Source: Rhyacophila brunnea
Lineage: Eukaryota; Arthropoda; Insecta; Trichoptera; Rhyacophilidae
Assembly: GCA_022495005.1 (NCBI GenBank)
Contig: JAGYXB010001356.1
Location: forward strand, 1-64,000
Reading direction: 5' to 3'
Length of the DNA: 64,000 nucleotides
Shown: positions 56,238-64,000 of the stretch, piece after piece
How positions within the stretch are numbered: position 1 is the stretch's first letter
Layout of the letters: each line of letters begins with the position of its first letter
The notes under the pieces: generated by a model
Seen by the model: only the letters and a program-made list of their open reading frames with translations
Databases searched by the model: none
Told to the model about the DNA's origin: nothing
Position numbers and translations under genes: made by a program

Positions 56238-56309
56238 GTAACATATCTTTAAAATAAAAAAGGTTTTGATGAAATAATAATTATTCGTTCCATTAAATAA
56301 AGTTTAACT

Positions 56310-56420
56310 ATGTCTCTAACCATCCCACCCGAAGAAGATAAACTATCTACATGGGAGGCGAATCTACCTTCTGGGGGTCAGAAGTTAGATTCTGTTATAT
56401 TTATTTTTATCTCGTCATGA
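56310..56420 (+). pseudogene. Start of a gag-like ORF (36 codons)
   Basis: After a ~90-base leader an ATG opens MSLTIPPEEDKLSTWEANLP, where gag is expected; similarity to known gag proteins is not visible in so short a piece. It runs into unrelated AT-rich sequence and stops. The rest of the element and the 3' LTR are absent, so this is an internal truncation. Confidence 0.45.
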
Positions 56421-56579
56421 TAAGTTGCATCTTTGGTAAATAAACATGGTTTCAATGAAGTAATAATTGTACAATAATTCATCACATTATTAATAATCGT
56501 TATGAAACATTCATGTCGAAATACATTCATATTACTCTCGATTTTTTTCAAATAAAACATTGTGGACATAACGAATCAA

Positions 56580-56930
56580 GATTTAGTACGTTCACAACAT
56601 GATATTTACATTATAATAAAATATTACCCTCACAAGAGAGAAGGTAAAAAAAAACATAAACAATTTTATGCAGTAAAATAAAGTTTCAAAAACTAAATTC
56701 ACAGCACAGCACATCACTGAAAATGTCCATGTCTTTAGGGAGCGCATTGACTAGTTTTGCACCGCTTGCTAATGGTGCCTGATAGGCTTTACTAGAGGAT
56801 ACAGTTCTGACCCAGAATAGGTCATGGCTGCGACCACGTAGGTAATTGACAAGCGCATATAAATTTAAATCCTTTAGGATGCCAGGATTGGAAACTATTC
56901 CTCGTGATAGCAGGCAAAAATGTCTCAAGA
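56580..56930 (-). pseudogene. LINE ORF2 C-terminal end (family J2), copy 2
   Basis: The 80-codon frame has LRHFCLLSRGIVSNPGI-type residues, LKDLNLYALVNYLRGRSHDL and YQAPLASGAKLVNALPKDMD, matching 28296-28517. The A-rich 3' UTR ends near GTTCACAACATGATATTTAC. Upstream coding at 56930-57000 is weak. Confidence 0.65.
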
Positions 56931-57059
56931 GCAGAAATGACCTACGAGATTCAAGAAAGTGGAAGACGAGCTTTCTTTGTAGAAAGGCAGTCGGAAAGTA
57001 ATCGTTGATGAATTATTGATAGGAGAATAATTACTATTATATGTTTTAAAATTCATATG

Positions 57060-57345
57060 ACGAAGATTGGGTAAAGCCAGCAGAGCATCTCCCATCCGGA
57101 GCCAGTCTCGGGTACCGTACATGGAAGGCCTTAAACAGACTGAGAACCATGGTAGGGCGGACCCAAGACAATATAGTGAAGTGATGGTTCTCCGATGACC
57201 AAACCTGCGAGTATGGTGAAATGCAAAGTAGGGAGCATCTATTTTCATGTAAGATTTGTCCAGTAAGCTGCAATTTCGACGAGTTCCTACAAACAGATGA
57301 AAATGGTGTTGCCTTCGTCAAGTTCTGGAGCGACATGCTGTAGTT
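57060..57345 (+). pseudogene. LINE C-terminal fragment (W..LNRLRT type)
   Basis: The plus-strand phase gives YRTWKALNRLRTMVGRTQDN, a stop, then WFSDDQTCEYGEMQSREHLF SCKICP and DEFLQTDENGVAFVKFWSDM then stop: the Cys-Cys-His-Cys-like tail (C.(C/Y)G....EHL.SC..C) of jockey-type LINEs. One Cys of the usual C.C is Tyr. A (GAA)n run follows at 57365-57379. Long minus frames here are shadows. Confidence 0.7.
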
Positions 57346-57669
57346 ATTGAAGACTTGACATGACGAAGAAGAAGAAGAAATGTTTAACTTAGTGTGCGGC
57401 AGCTTGGTGTACCTACTAACATCCCATCACCATGAAAGCATTTGTGGTTTCTTATTTCTGTATCTTCTAGGTAGATAATTATGAATGTGTTTAATGCGAT
57501 AAGTTTTGAAAATTGATGGTTGGAAGATTGTGTCGTACTGTGAATAATAAATCTTATTCGGTCCATAAAACATGTGGATGAAAGAATCGCAGCGATGAAA
57601 AGAGAAATCATTTGACATTTCGATGTTTCCATATAACAAAAATGATGAAAAAATACAGTATGTATGACT

Positions 57670-57815
57670 CAGTTATGACGAACCTATGGCACGCAAATTT
57701 TTTTATGTTGAAGAGTATACTCAGCTCAAGTAAAACAAATACATATGACTCACAAAGTTTATTGTGGACTATTTATGTCGGATCTTAATAGCCTACGTCC
57801 ACTCTTCACTAATTT
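57670..57815. mobile_element. Two transposon ends: hAT-like piece and family A terminal piece
   Basis: 57675-57715 has GACGAACCTATGGCACGC, a typical hAT end motif also seen in the right end of 15198-15827. 57720-57815 (AAACAAATACATATGACTCA, CTATTTATGTCGGATCTTAA, TAGCCTACG) is the right terminal repeat of family A, without its partner. Confidence 0.55.
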
Positions 57816-57839
57816 GTTTTTTTTTAATACGGCTTCTAG

Positions 57840-57950
57840 CTCATAGTTTTTTTAAAACTATTTATTTGATTCTTAATATGATATTTTAAACGTTTTGAAT
57901 TTTAAATTTGTGTTGTAATTATATATGTAAATAAATAAATTTTATTGAAC
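57840..57950 (+). mobile_element. LINE 3' tail fragment
   Basis: TTTTAAACGTTTTGAATTTT, GTGTTGTAATTATATATGTA and AATAAATAAATTTTATTGAA resemble the 3' UTR end of the jockey-like copies at 29260-29320. No coding part remains. Confidence 0.45.
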
Positions 57951-58564
57951 ATATTATATAAATGGAAAACATATAACCATTTGAAAGAATCGTTGAAATG
58001 GTGTTGAATAAAAAAAATAGTTTATTAAATAAATTTTAATTTGAATTGAATATTTTAATATAATGAAAATGAAGAATACATATTTTTGCGTCTCTATGTT
58101 TCGAAGTTGGTATCACAGTCTGGAGTTAGGTACGTCATGCATGCCTGTGTATCTACTTTGTAACTTAGTTATTAAGTCTAGCTAAAATCACCTGCCTTAC
58201 GAAAAGCCAGGCTCTAGCCTTAAGGCGTATTCCTAATTCCACCCTGTGATTAAATTTGCAGGGCTGGATGAGCTATAGAGCGCCCCGGGCTCAGAATATC
58301 ATCCCCGGCGAGCCAGTTGGACCAATTTTAATAAGACGCTTATTTTTAGGTTTTATTTTGCGAATGGTGTTGATATTGTTGAAAACATATAAAAAGTATG
58401 TTAATCAACATACACTATTTAACATAGCTGGACGGAGTTAAAAATATAAATAAATACTCCATATCATTGATGTTTTTAAGGACTTGGACATAAATGGCAC
58501 TGAATTATTTTGAAACTCCCATAATAAAAAATATAAATTCCAACTACTGACGAACCTAGTAAAA
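57951..58564. other. Unassigned; GC-richer block at 58170-58320
   Basis: The block contains GCGCCCCGGGCTCAG and CCCCGGCGAGCCAGTTGGAC in otherwise AT-rich DNA. Short frames on both strands show no known domain. Confidence 0.35.
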
Positions 58565-58806
58565 ATTTCTTTTTTCTTTCGACCATGTCTGATTCTAATA
58601 GGATCATATGGGCCTCTAAAGAGTGGAGGTTTGTATTGACAGATTTTGTTTTTACGAGAAATGGATGTCAGCCACTTGCTCAACCTATTAGCTCCATACT
58701 CTGACTCATACACAAATTGAAAAAAAAATATGTGTACTTGCTAGACCCAGGATTCGAACCTGGGACCCACAACGCAATAAGGCCATCGCTTAAGCCGCGC
58801 GGCGTA
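58565..58806 (-). mobile_element. tRNA-derived SINE, family S2
   Basis: Full-length minus copy: head GCCGCGCGGCTTAAGCGATG, B-box arm CCCAGGTTCGAATCCTGGG, body AGTACACATA, GAGTCAGAGTATGGAGC and tail AATACAAACCTCCACTCTTT, GATCCTATTAGAATCAGACA. This is the copy with the best B box. Confidence 0.8.
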
Positions 58807-58837
58807 CAGTATAGTATATAGTAAGTACATATAACAT

Positions 58838-59045
58838 GCATTAAGAGGTTTAAAAGAATACTATTTTATGTAATAAAAATACTTTGTGCAATCATCAAAT
58901 GTTTAAAATAAATATAAAGGATAATAAGGCTTCAAAATTATATTAATAGATTATCTACAACGTTCAAGGAATGTCCAGGATTATGCTTTGAAAATGCAAT
59001 AAAAGTTCAATTTTGACGTACGCTGAGCATGTCCCCCCTATTTAT
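58838..59045 (-). repeat. Repeat family R, copy 3 (between two SINEs)
   Basis: The minus strand reads GGACATGCTCAGCGTACGTC (identical to copy 1), then a phase giving DMLSVRQN, a stop, FSKHNPGHSLNVVDNL(L)I and stop, then the shared 3' region GCCTTATTATCCTTTATATT. The stop makes this a degenerate copy; it is truncated at 58838. Confidence 0.68.
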
Positions 59046-59100
59046 AAAAAAAATATTAGTGTCTGACGGAATTCGAAACCAATACCAATGTGTTTTGCCA

Positions 59101-59332
59101 ATTAATTTTTTTGACCATATTGTCCGATCTTAATTATGGGTAACCACAGAGTGGAGGTTTGTATTAACAAATTTTTGTTTTATGAGAAATGGGTGTTAGC
59201 CACTTGCTCAACCAATTAGGTCCATACCTTGACTCATACACAAATTGGAAAAACAATATGTGTACTTGCTAGACCCAGGATTTCAACCTGGGACCCACGA
59301 CGCAATAGGCCAACGCTTAAGCCGCGCGGCGT
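59101..59332 (-). mobile_element. tRNA-derived SINE, family S2
   Basis: Minus copy about 90% like 58565-58806 (CGCGCGGCTTAAGCG, CCCAGGTTGAAATCCTGGG with a mutated B box, AATACAAACCTCCACTCTGT GG, GATCGGACAATATGGTC). The bases after its head (GTACAGTATAGTATATAGTA AGTACATATAACATGCAT) are the same as after 58806. Confidence 0.8.
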
Positions 59333-59446
59333 ACAGTATAATATGTAGTACAGTATAGTATATAGTAAGTACATATAACATGCATCAATATTTTCTCTGA
59401 GATAAAATAATATAATATAAGTAATCCATGAGGCATGACAGTAATT

Positions 59447-59542
59447 AGGTCCATACTCATACACTAATTATTGAAAAACAATATATGCACTTGCCAGACC
59501 CAGGATTCAAACCTGGTACCTTCGGCTTAAGCCGTGCGACAC
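59447..59542 (-). mobile_element. SINE head fragment, family S2
   Basis: Minus copy of the 5' half only: GCACGGCTTAAGCC, CCAGGTTTGAATCCTGGG, AAGTGCATATATTG and GAGTATGGACCTAATTAC. The region between the A and B boxes is about 20 bases shorter than in the other copies. Confidence 0.7.
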
Positions 59543-60326
59543 TAATCAATTGCTATTCGTCCGAGGTGTTCTCAAGTTTTGTTAATGTCAACGACCATTT
59601 ATTCTTAGATAGCGTCAGATTCTAATCGTACTTGCACTAGCTAATTATTTTTCACCAAATTATTTTTATATTGAATGAGTAATGCACAAGGTTTAAGTAC
59701 TCGTATGAAGCACTCTTTATTGGATTGATAAAACTTGAAACACTTCAGACAAATATCTACATAATATTAAAAAAAATAGTAATAAATAATAATATTAATA
59801 TAACCTACATAATAGATTGCTATCTTACAATGGAAATGATCTGACACTAAAGATGTTAAGCAATTTAAATTAACTGCATTGTTACTTAACTTGCACGAAA
59901 ACACAACAATAAAATGTACCTAAGTGAAAATAAAGCAACCCTTCTGAATAGAATTCAGTGAAGTTATGTTGGTGACAGATTCATCCCTTTGCAAAATCAA
60001 AAGGGTGCCGTATTAGAGGCACTGAAAGGGCTGTGTTTGCCTAATTAAAGTAGAGATACCTTGACAGGTAGGGGGAGAATATGAAATTATAATCAGACTC
60101 CATTCGTTAGAACCTTGGCAGTATTTTTCAGTATGATACTACGCTTTAAATAGGCACAGGTAAATATATAACACTATACCTATGATATAATACAATTATG
60201 TATTATATTAGGAAATCCCAGCTTCAAAATCCAGACACACTTAAATAATTGTAATATGTGTATAGTTTTTACCGTATAAAGTTTTCATGCGTCAAAGATT
60301 TATTAGTTTATTTAAATATATAACAT
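59543..60326. other. No recognisable feature
   Basis: AT-rich, no frame with a known domain. Confidence 0.4.
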
Positions 60327-61430
60327 CAGTGGCGAAAGGTGGATGTGGGCTGTTAAGATCCGACATAAATATTAGCCAGTTCCTCACCGGCCATGGCAAC
60401 TTCGCCGCCAGACTCCACGAGTTTGGCTTAATAGTAGATGGGCCGGGTTGTACCTGCGGGCATGACTACCAAGATGTTGAACACATCCTCTGGGATTGCC
60501 CGGTTATGGAACTCAAACGAGCGGAGCTGTTTGCCAGGGTCCGTCCTCACACGGGCCCAATTGTTCATGGAGATCTGGTAGCAACCGAGGCCAACTTTGC
60601 GGCATTCGAGAAATTTGCAGCGTCGTATGGGGAGCGGGATACTCCCGACTCTTCTGTAGACTCATCCATTTCAATTCGTGACACTCAGTATGCGGATATA
60701 CAAAGCGCTCAACGTCAGCGGAAAGAAGAGCCAGTCAAAAAAAAAATCTTTCTTAACTTTATTTTTTAAGTACTACAGTGCATGGCTGCTGCATATGTCC
60801 CGCGCGGCTCCGTCTCGGGACGGAATGAGCACTTAAAATCACTTCTTTCAGACACGTTTAAAGCGTCATAGAAAGCGCTCGTGCATATCCACGGCTGTGC
60901 ATATATAACGGGTGGTGGTAGGAACTTTAACGTAGTACACACGAAGACTTTGTCGGTCAATCTTCATTTGTTTTCATTGAATTGAGACTACAATGTGTAG
61001 ATAGTGTTTGTCAGATTTTTAAATTCGATTAAGCCCTGCCTAAGCCAAGCCTTGGTAGATTATAGTGAAAAATTAATAGGTACATAATTTTAGATATTTT
61101 ACAATATTTTTTATCGATTATGGTTTGTTTTAAGCAGAGTTTAAAATGAATTAAAAAAAAAAATAACGCCATATTCTGTAATGTATCTATTCTTAATTCA
61201 ACGAAAATAAATAAGTATGCATATTTTTTGTCTGATCGTCCATAGCATACCTAAACTATTATGGTTTAGTTTAGGCAGAGTTTAATTGAATTTTAAAAAT
61301 TAACCAGCACCATCTGCAAAATGTATTCTAAGTTCAACGGAAACAAATAAGCATGACTGTCAAATTTTAGTGTGCACTATTTATATATCGAATCTTAACA
61401 GTTCACCTCCACCCCTTGTTCCGGCTCATT
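60327..61430. mobile_element. hAT-like TIR element, family A, copy 2 (split)
   Basis: Left end CAGTGGCGAAAGGTGGATGT GGGCTGTTAAGATCCGACAT; the body resumes near 60930 with GTAGTACACACGAAGACTTT, and the right end (61340-61430) has ATTTATATATCGAATCTTAA and CACCTCCACCCCTTG. Twice in the body there is TATGGTTT(G/A)(G/T)TTTAAGCAGAG, also in copy 1 (53831, 53981). The right terminus is decayed. Confidence 0.65.
60363..60930 (+). pseudogene. R1-like LINE ORF2 end inside family A element
   Basis: From ISQFLTGHGNFAARLHEFGL on, the plus frame gives the R1-type Cys tail CTCGHDYQDVEHILWDCPVM, then HGDLVATEANFAAFEKFAAS and YGERD, ending near 60769. Residues before ISQF come from the host element, so the LINE is strongly 5'-truncated. 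A GC-richer 3' UTR runs to about 60920 (CGCGCGGCTCCGTCTCGGGA). Confidence 0.8.
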
Positions 61431-61574
61431 GTGATATCAAAAAATTATATTGACTATAATATGACAATACTTTAATAATAGTTTGCACAAAAAACGTTTC
61501 ACCACAATACAATAATAATTAATTATACTGATTGGAATGTATCATTTAGAATATATACCATGGATATAATAACT

Positions 61575-61783
61575 TGTTACGCAACGTGGCATGGAAAGGT
61601 GTATGTTAAGTATAACGTGGAAAGACCGAAAAAGAAACCACTCGATAAGAAAGCAGATACGATATGTTGGAAAATGCCGTCATAAAGTGATATCTAAGGG
61701 GAATTTAACGACCACGAGGACGCTCTGAAACTCTATGAAATCACACAGTTCGGTAGGCGATGGAACTATTGGAGACCTTCACC
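61575..61783 (+). pseudogene. RTE-like LINE fragment, left of CATG element
   Basis: Reads RGMERCMLSITWKDRKRNHS, IRKQIRYVGKC then broken phases to GDLHP, the RTE block also found at 43050-43130. It is cut at 61783 by the CATG element, with the end of the RTE on the other side. Confidence 0.72.
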
Positions 61784-62153
61784 CATGGTCCCCACAAGGG
61801 GGGGCTGCCAGGTCTCTAGCCTGGGAGCCCGGCGAGGCAAGTCGACCAGATAAGTGAGATAAGCACACATTACAAATTTGCTTTAATAATAAAAAAGGTC
61901 GCCTGCGGGCGCTATTTTTCTTCAATAATATTATTATTTAAAGTTATGTGGTCGTATGATACAATTTTTAATTGTACATCAATACTCGACATCTCCATAA
62001 TTCGAATAGATGTATCAAAATATACAATAAAACACTAATTATACAGATTAATTTTACCGCGTACACCATTTGGAAAACACTGCTGTAGAGCGTCACACTG
62101 CCTTTATGTTTATCGATAGGTAGGGGGGCCCGCTTCACGATGTGGGGCCCATG
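61784..62153. mobile_element. CATG-ended hAT-like element, copy 2, inside RTE
   Basis: Ends CATGGTCCCCACA and TGTGGGGCCCATG are inverted (one mismatch). A perfect 8-bp duplication CCTTCACC flanks it (61776-61783, 62154-62161). It matches 38035-38560 in GAGCCCGGCGAGGCAAGTCG, ACAAATTTGCT, CGCCTGCGG and AACACTGCTGT. The host gene fragment reads through when it is removed (GACCTTCACC-CAGCAGTTTA, as in other RTE ends). Confidence 0.9.
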
Positions 62154-62161
62154 CCTTCACC

Positions 62162-62854
62162 CAGCAGTTTATAGAAGTATCTGTCGCTGATTTAAAAATA
62201 TTTGCGGGATTTTAGCTTTCGGGATTTCGATCTAAACCACTAATTTTTATTACACCATGATTTACGCTCGTATAACAGGTGGAAGGAAAAGCATACAAAG
62301 TTAAAAATAAAGTACTTAGTACAAAAAGCTCTTAAAAAATATATAAACTTTTTAATGTGTAGCTAATAAAACAAAACACCTAGTCTAAAAATACACCCAA
62401 ACTGTCGTCACAGTTTATCATTCTCGCTTAAGCGGAAGTCTTGTTAAACGTAAATAAATAAAGAGAATTAAACTTTTTGAACTTTCAGAAGCTTTTGTTA
62501 ATGCTTTCTTTGTTGGCGGATTTATATTGTGACGATGAGAGAAGATGAAACAATTAATGCTTGATATAAAAGTTAAATAAAGGGAAGTGGTTTAGGCCTC
62601 GCTGGGTTTGAATACCGTGATATTTGAAACTGTTGCTATCACAAGAAAAAACAAATTAAACAACAGGGATATTGAAACAAAAGAGAACTTTTACTCGACA
62701 CTAACTTATGCTTAGGTAATAATTACCTAGTTGAATTTTGAAATAAAGGAAACACTGAATAATCTAGTAACTGTCTTCTATTCATGAAATGATCTGTAAA
62801 AAGTCACTGACGCAAATCTACGAATGTAATAATCTATTAGGTCTTCAAATTCAA
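62162..62854. other. RTE remainder then no recognisable feature
   Basis: 62154-62200 (CTTCACCCAGCAGTTTATAG) is the RTE C-terminal remnant. GGGATTTTAGCTTTCGGGAT near 62202 echoes the inner motif of the 30393 foldback. The rest is AT-rich with nothing supported. Confidence 0.45.
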
Positions 62855-63080
62855 ATTCAAAAATATTTATTTATTTACATATATTGAACTATACCAATAA
62901 TAAATTCAAGACTTTCACAAAATGAAAAACATCATAAGTATGGACCTCTCCAAACCAACCGCCTCGCACCACTTAATCGAGCATATCACGAGGTCTTACG
63001 TTTGGATTTGAAACATTAGCAGTTGTTTATGCCTAGGAATGTCTCAGGAGCAGATACCCAAGACTGAGATCGCCACGCTC
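62855..63080 (-). pseudogene. LINE 3' end (family J2), copy 3
   Basis: The minus strand ends in an A/T-rich tail with TTTGAATTTGAA and shares TAGACTTTCAC-type and GACTTTCACAAAATG with copies at 28155 and 56580. Coding is reduced to short pieces (LRHS, TTANVSNPN) interrupted by stops. Confidence 0.5.
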
Positions 63081-63270
63081 TCAAGTGAGCTTTGATTGAG
63101 AAATACGTAATTTAATAAAAAGTGCCATGGAAGAGAAAGGCACGGAGACTTGACAGAAATAACTGAATTTAATGATAATATATAAGATACAAAAAACAAA
63201 GCTAAAATAATACGAATAAACAAAACTATGTGAAGAGATCTTCAAGTCCACAATAAGATGCCGCATTTTT

Positions 63271-63558
63271 TTAATGCAATATAATTGGCCTTTCTGACGA
63301 ACAGGTTGGATGGCCCGATGAACCCAATAGCTGGTCGGATCGACTTAAGCATTTTCTTCCCTCTCGGAGCACATTCTTAGACATTCCCAAAGAATGTGGT
63401 TTGCATCCTGTAGTTATCCGCCACAAGGATATTATATTGGCTCCAATCTCGTAGAAGTTGGCAGCGAATCCATCATGGCCTGTCAAAAACTGACTTGTAT
63501 AGTAGTCAGGAGTCAATTTGGTTATCTCCAATCGCCATTGTATATTCGTAAAGAACAA
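63271..63558 (-). pseudogene. R1-like LINE ORF2 fragment
   Basis: The minus frame starts at MFFTNIQWRLEITKLTPDYY and has TSQFLTGHDGFAANFYEIGA, the R1-type block also in 3922-4608 (FFPNIKWRMEITRLTPDHW). A frameshift follows; LGMSKNVLREGRKCLSRSDQ is the decayed Cys tail. It may continue upstream of 63558. Confidence 0.75.
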
Positions 63559-63734
63559 ATATGTGTGCCTGGCCTTGGTGAAATGAAAAACAAAGAAATA
63601 GTATTAAAATTACAAGAAAAACTGAAGCGACAATATTGTAAAGAGTAAATACAAAACATATGAAGTAAAATATGAAAGTACGCCGAATAATCCAAGTATA
63701 CCCAATTTTAATAATTTATAAAACAACATCCACT

Positions 63735-63835
63735 GAAGGTTATACTCACGTACGTGTAATATATCAATATCTGAAGCGATTTGGACCTACTAACTGCCCG
63801 CCCAATTATTGGCATTACCAATGACAGGTTAGTTA
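63735..63835 (-). pseudogene. Jockey-like LINE fragment (ORF2 end)
   Basis: The reverse complement matches 28990-29090 and 32230-32335: AACCTG(T/C)CATTGGTAATGCCA, ATCGCTTCAGATATTGATAT and ATTACACGTACGTGAG-like bases. Only about 100 bases survive. Confidence 0.6.
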
Positions 63836-64000
63836 TTATTATTAAAAATACTTATCTCAAAGTTGCAATGCTTCGCGGTACTGTTGTCTCTTGATTAAGC
63901 AATGAAGATCCGGTCACACATACATATTATATATATGTGGGACTTAAATTGTGTGCTTTAGACATTAAACTACGGGCGTCTGACTCAATTATGACGAATT
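63836..64000. other. Window edge; possible transposon end
   Basis: The last 19 bases GACTCAATTATGACGAATT resemble GACTCAGTTATGACGAACC at 57667, the start of a hAT-like end; the window stops before this can be judged. Confidence 0.3.

Noticed and set aside
56925..57336. Minus-strand frames of 96 and 107 codons
   Set aside because: The plus strand here gives a recognisable LINE Cys-rich tail (W..LNRLRT, TCEYGE, EHLFSC); the minus frames are its shadow.
58741..58805. A tRNA gene (GGTTCGAATCC arm)
   Set aside because: The same head recurs at 18910, 59101 and 59447 with a common non-tRNA body, so it is a SINE head.

Overview
The window looks like AT-rich nuclear DNA of an arthropod, most likely an insect. 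The signs are TTAGG-type telomere-like tracts, eukaryotic tRNA genes with Pol III T-runs, tRNA-derived SINEs, and R1-, RTE- and jockey-like LINEs beside hAT-like and Helitron-like DNA transposons. I see no host protein-coding gene with a convincing exon structure. The only apparently intact conventional genes are two identical tRNA-Ser(AGA) genes, at 35528-35609 and 52135-52216. All other recognisable coding sequence is broken transposon sequence. Borders of repeats are read by eye and are good to a few bases where a target-site duplication (TSD) is named, otherwise to about 10-30 bases.

Layout. 1-7.2 kb: a TTAGG-loop foldback, an inverted pair of a ~500-bp repeat around a 4-kb block holding SINEs, an R1-like LINE end and a hAT copy with a perfect 8-bp TSD, then a GC-rich foldback. 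8.9-10.9 kb: a Helitron-like element filled by a ~120-bp minisatellite. 11-14.8 kb: a hAT-like element, then a long decayed LINE with RT and RNase H on the minus strand, capped by a second TTAGG-loop foldback. 15-20 kb: hAT copies, an RTE fragment split by a TIR element, and a MITE with a SINE nested inside it with a clear TSD. 20-28 kb: sparse, with a few MITEs. 28-33 kb: a jockey-like LINE and its downstream flank, present twice; the second copy is split by a 1.63-kb, almost fully palindromic foldback transposon with a perfect 8-bp TSD. 33-42 kb: a 190-bp inverted repeat, the first tRNA, an LTR fragment, and hAT-type elements with perfect TSDs. 42-46 kb: an RTE LINE split by a third TTAGG-loop foldback, and a hAT-like element carrying another RTE piece. 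46-53 kb: a second Helitron end, another LTR, three palindromic MITEs and the second tRNA. 53-64 kb: nested TIR elements, LTR plus gag start, LINE fragments, and a cluster of one SINE family.

Together this is a nested archive of mobile elements. Insertion order can often be read from TSDs: SINE into MITE, foldback into jockey LINE, foldback into RTE, CATG-type element into RTE, and one TIR element into another. The strongest candidate for something undescribed is the 30393-32025 foldback. Next are the three foldbacks with TTAGG-like loops, and the repeat family that keeps a conserved peptide end at 19.5, 35.0 and 58.9 kb.
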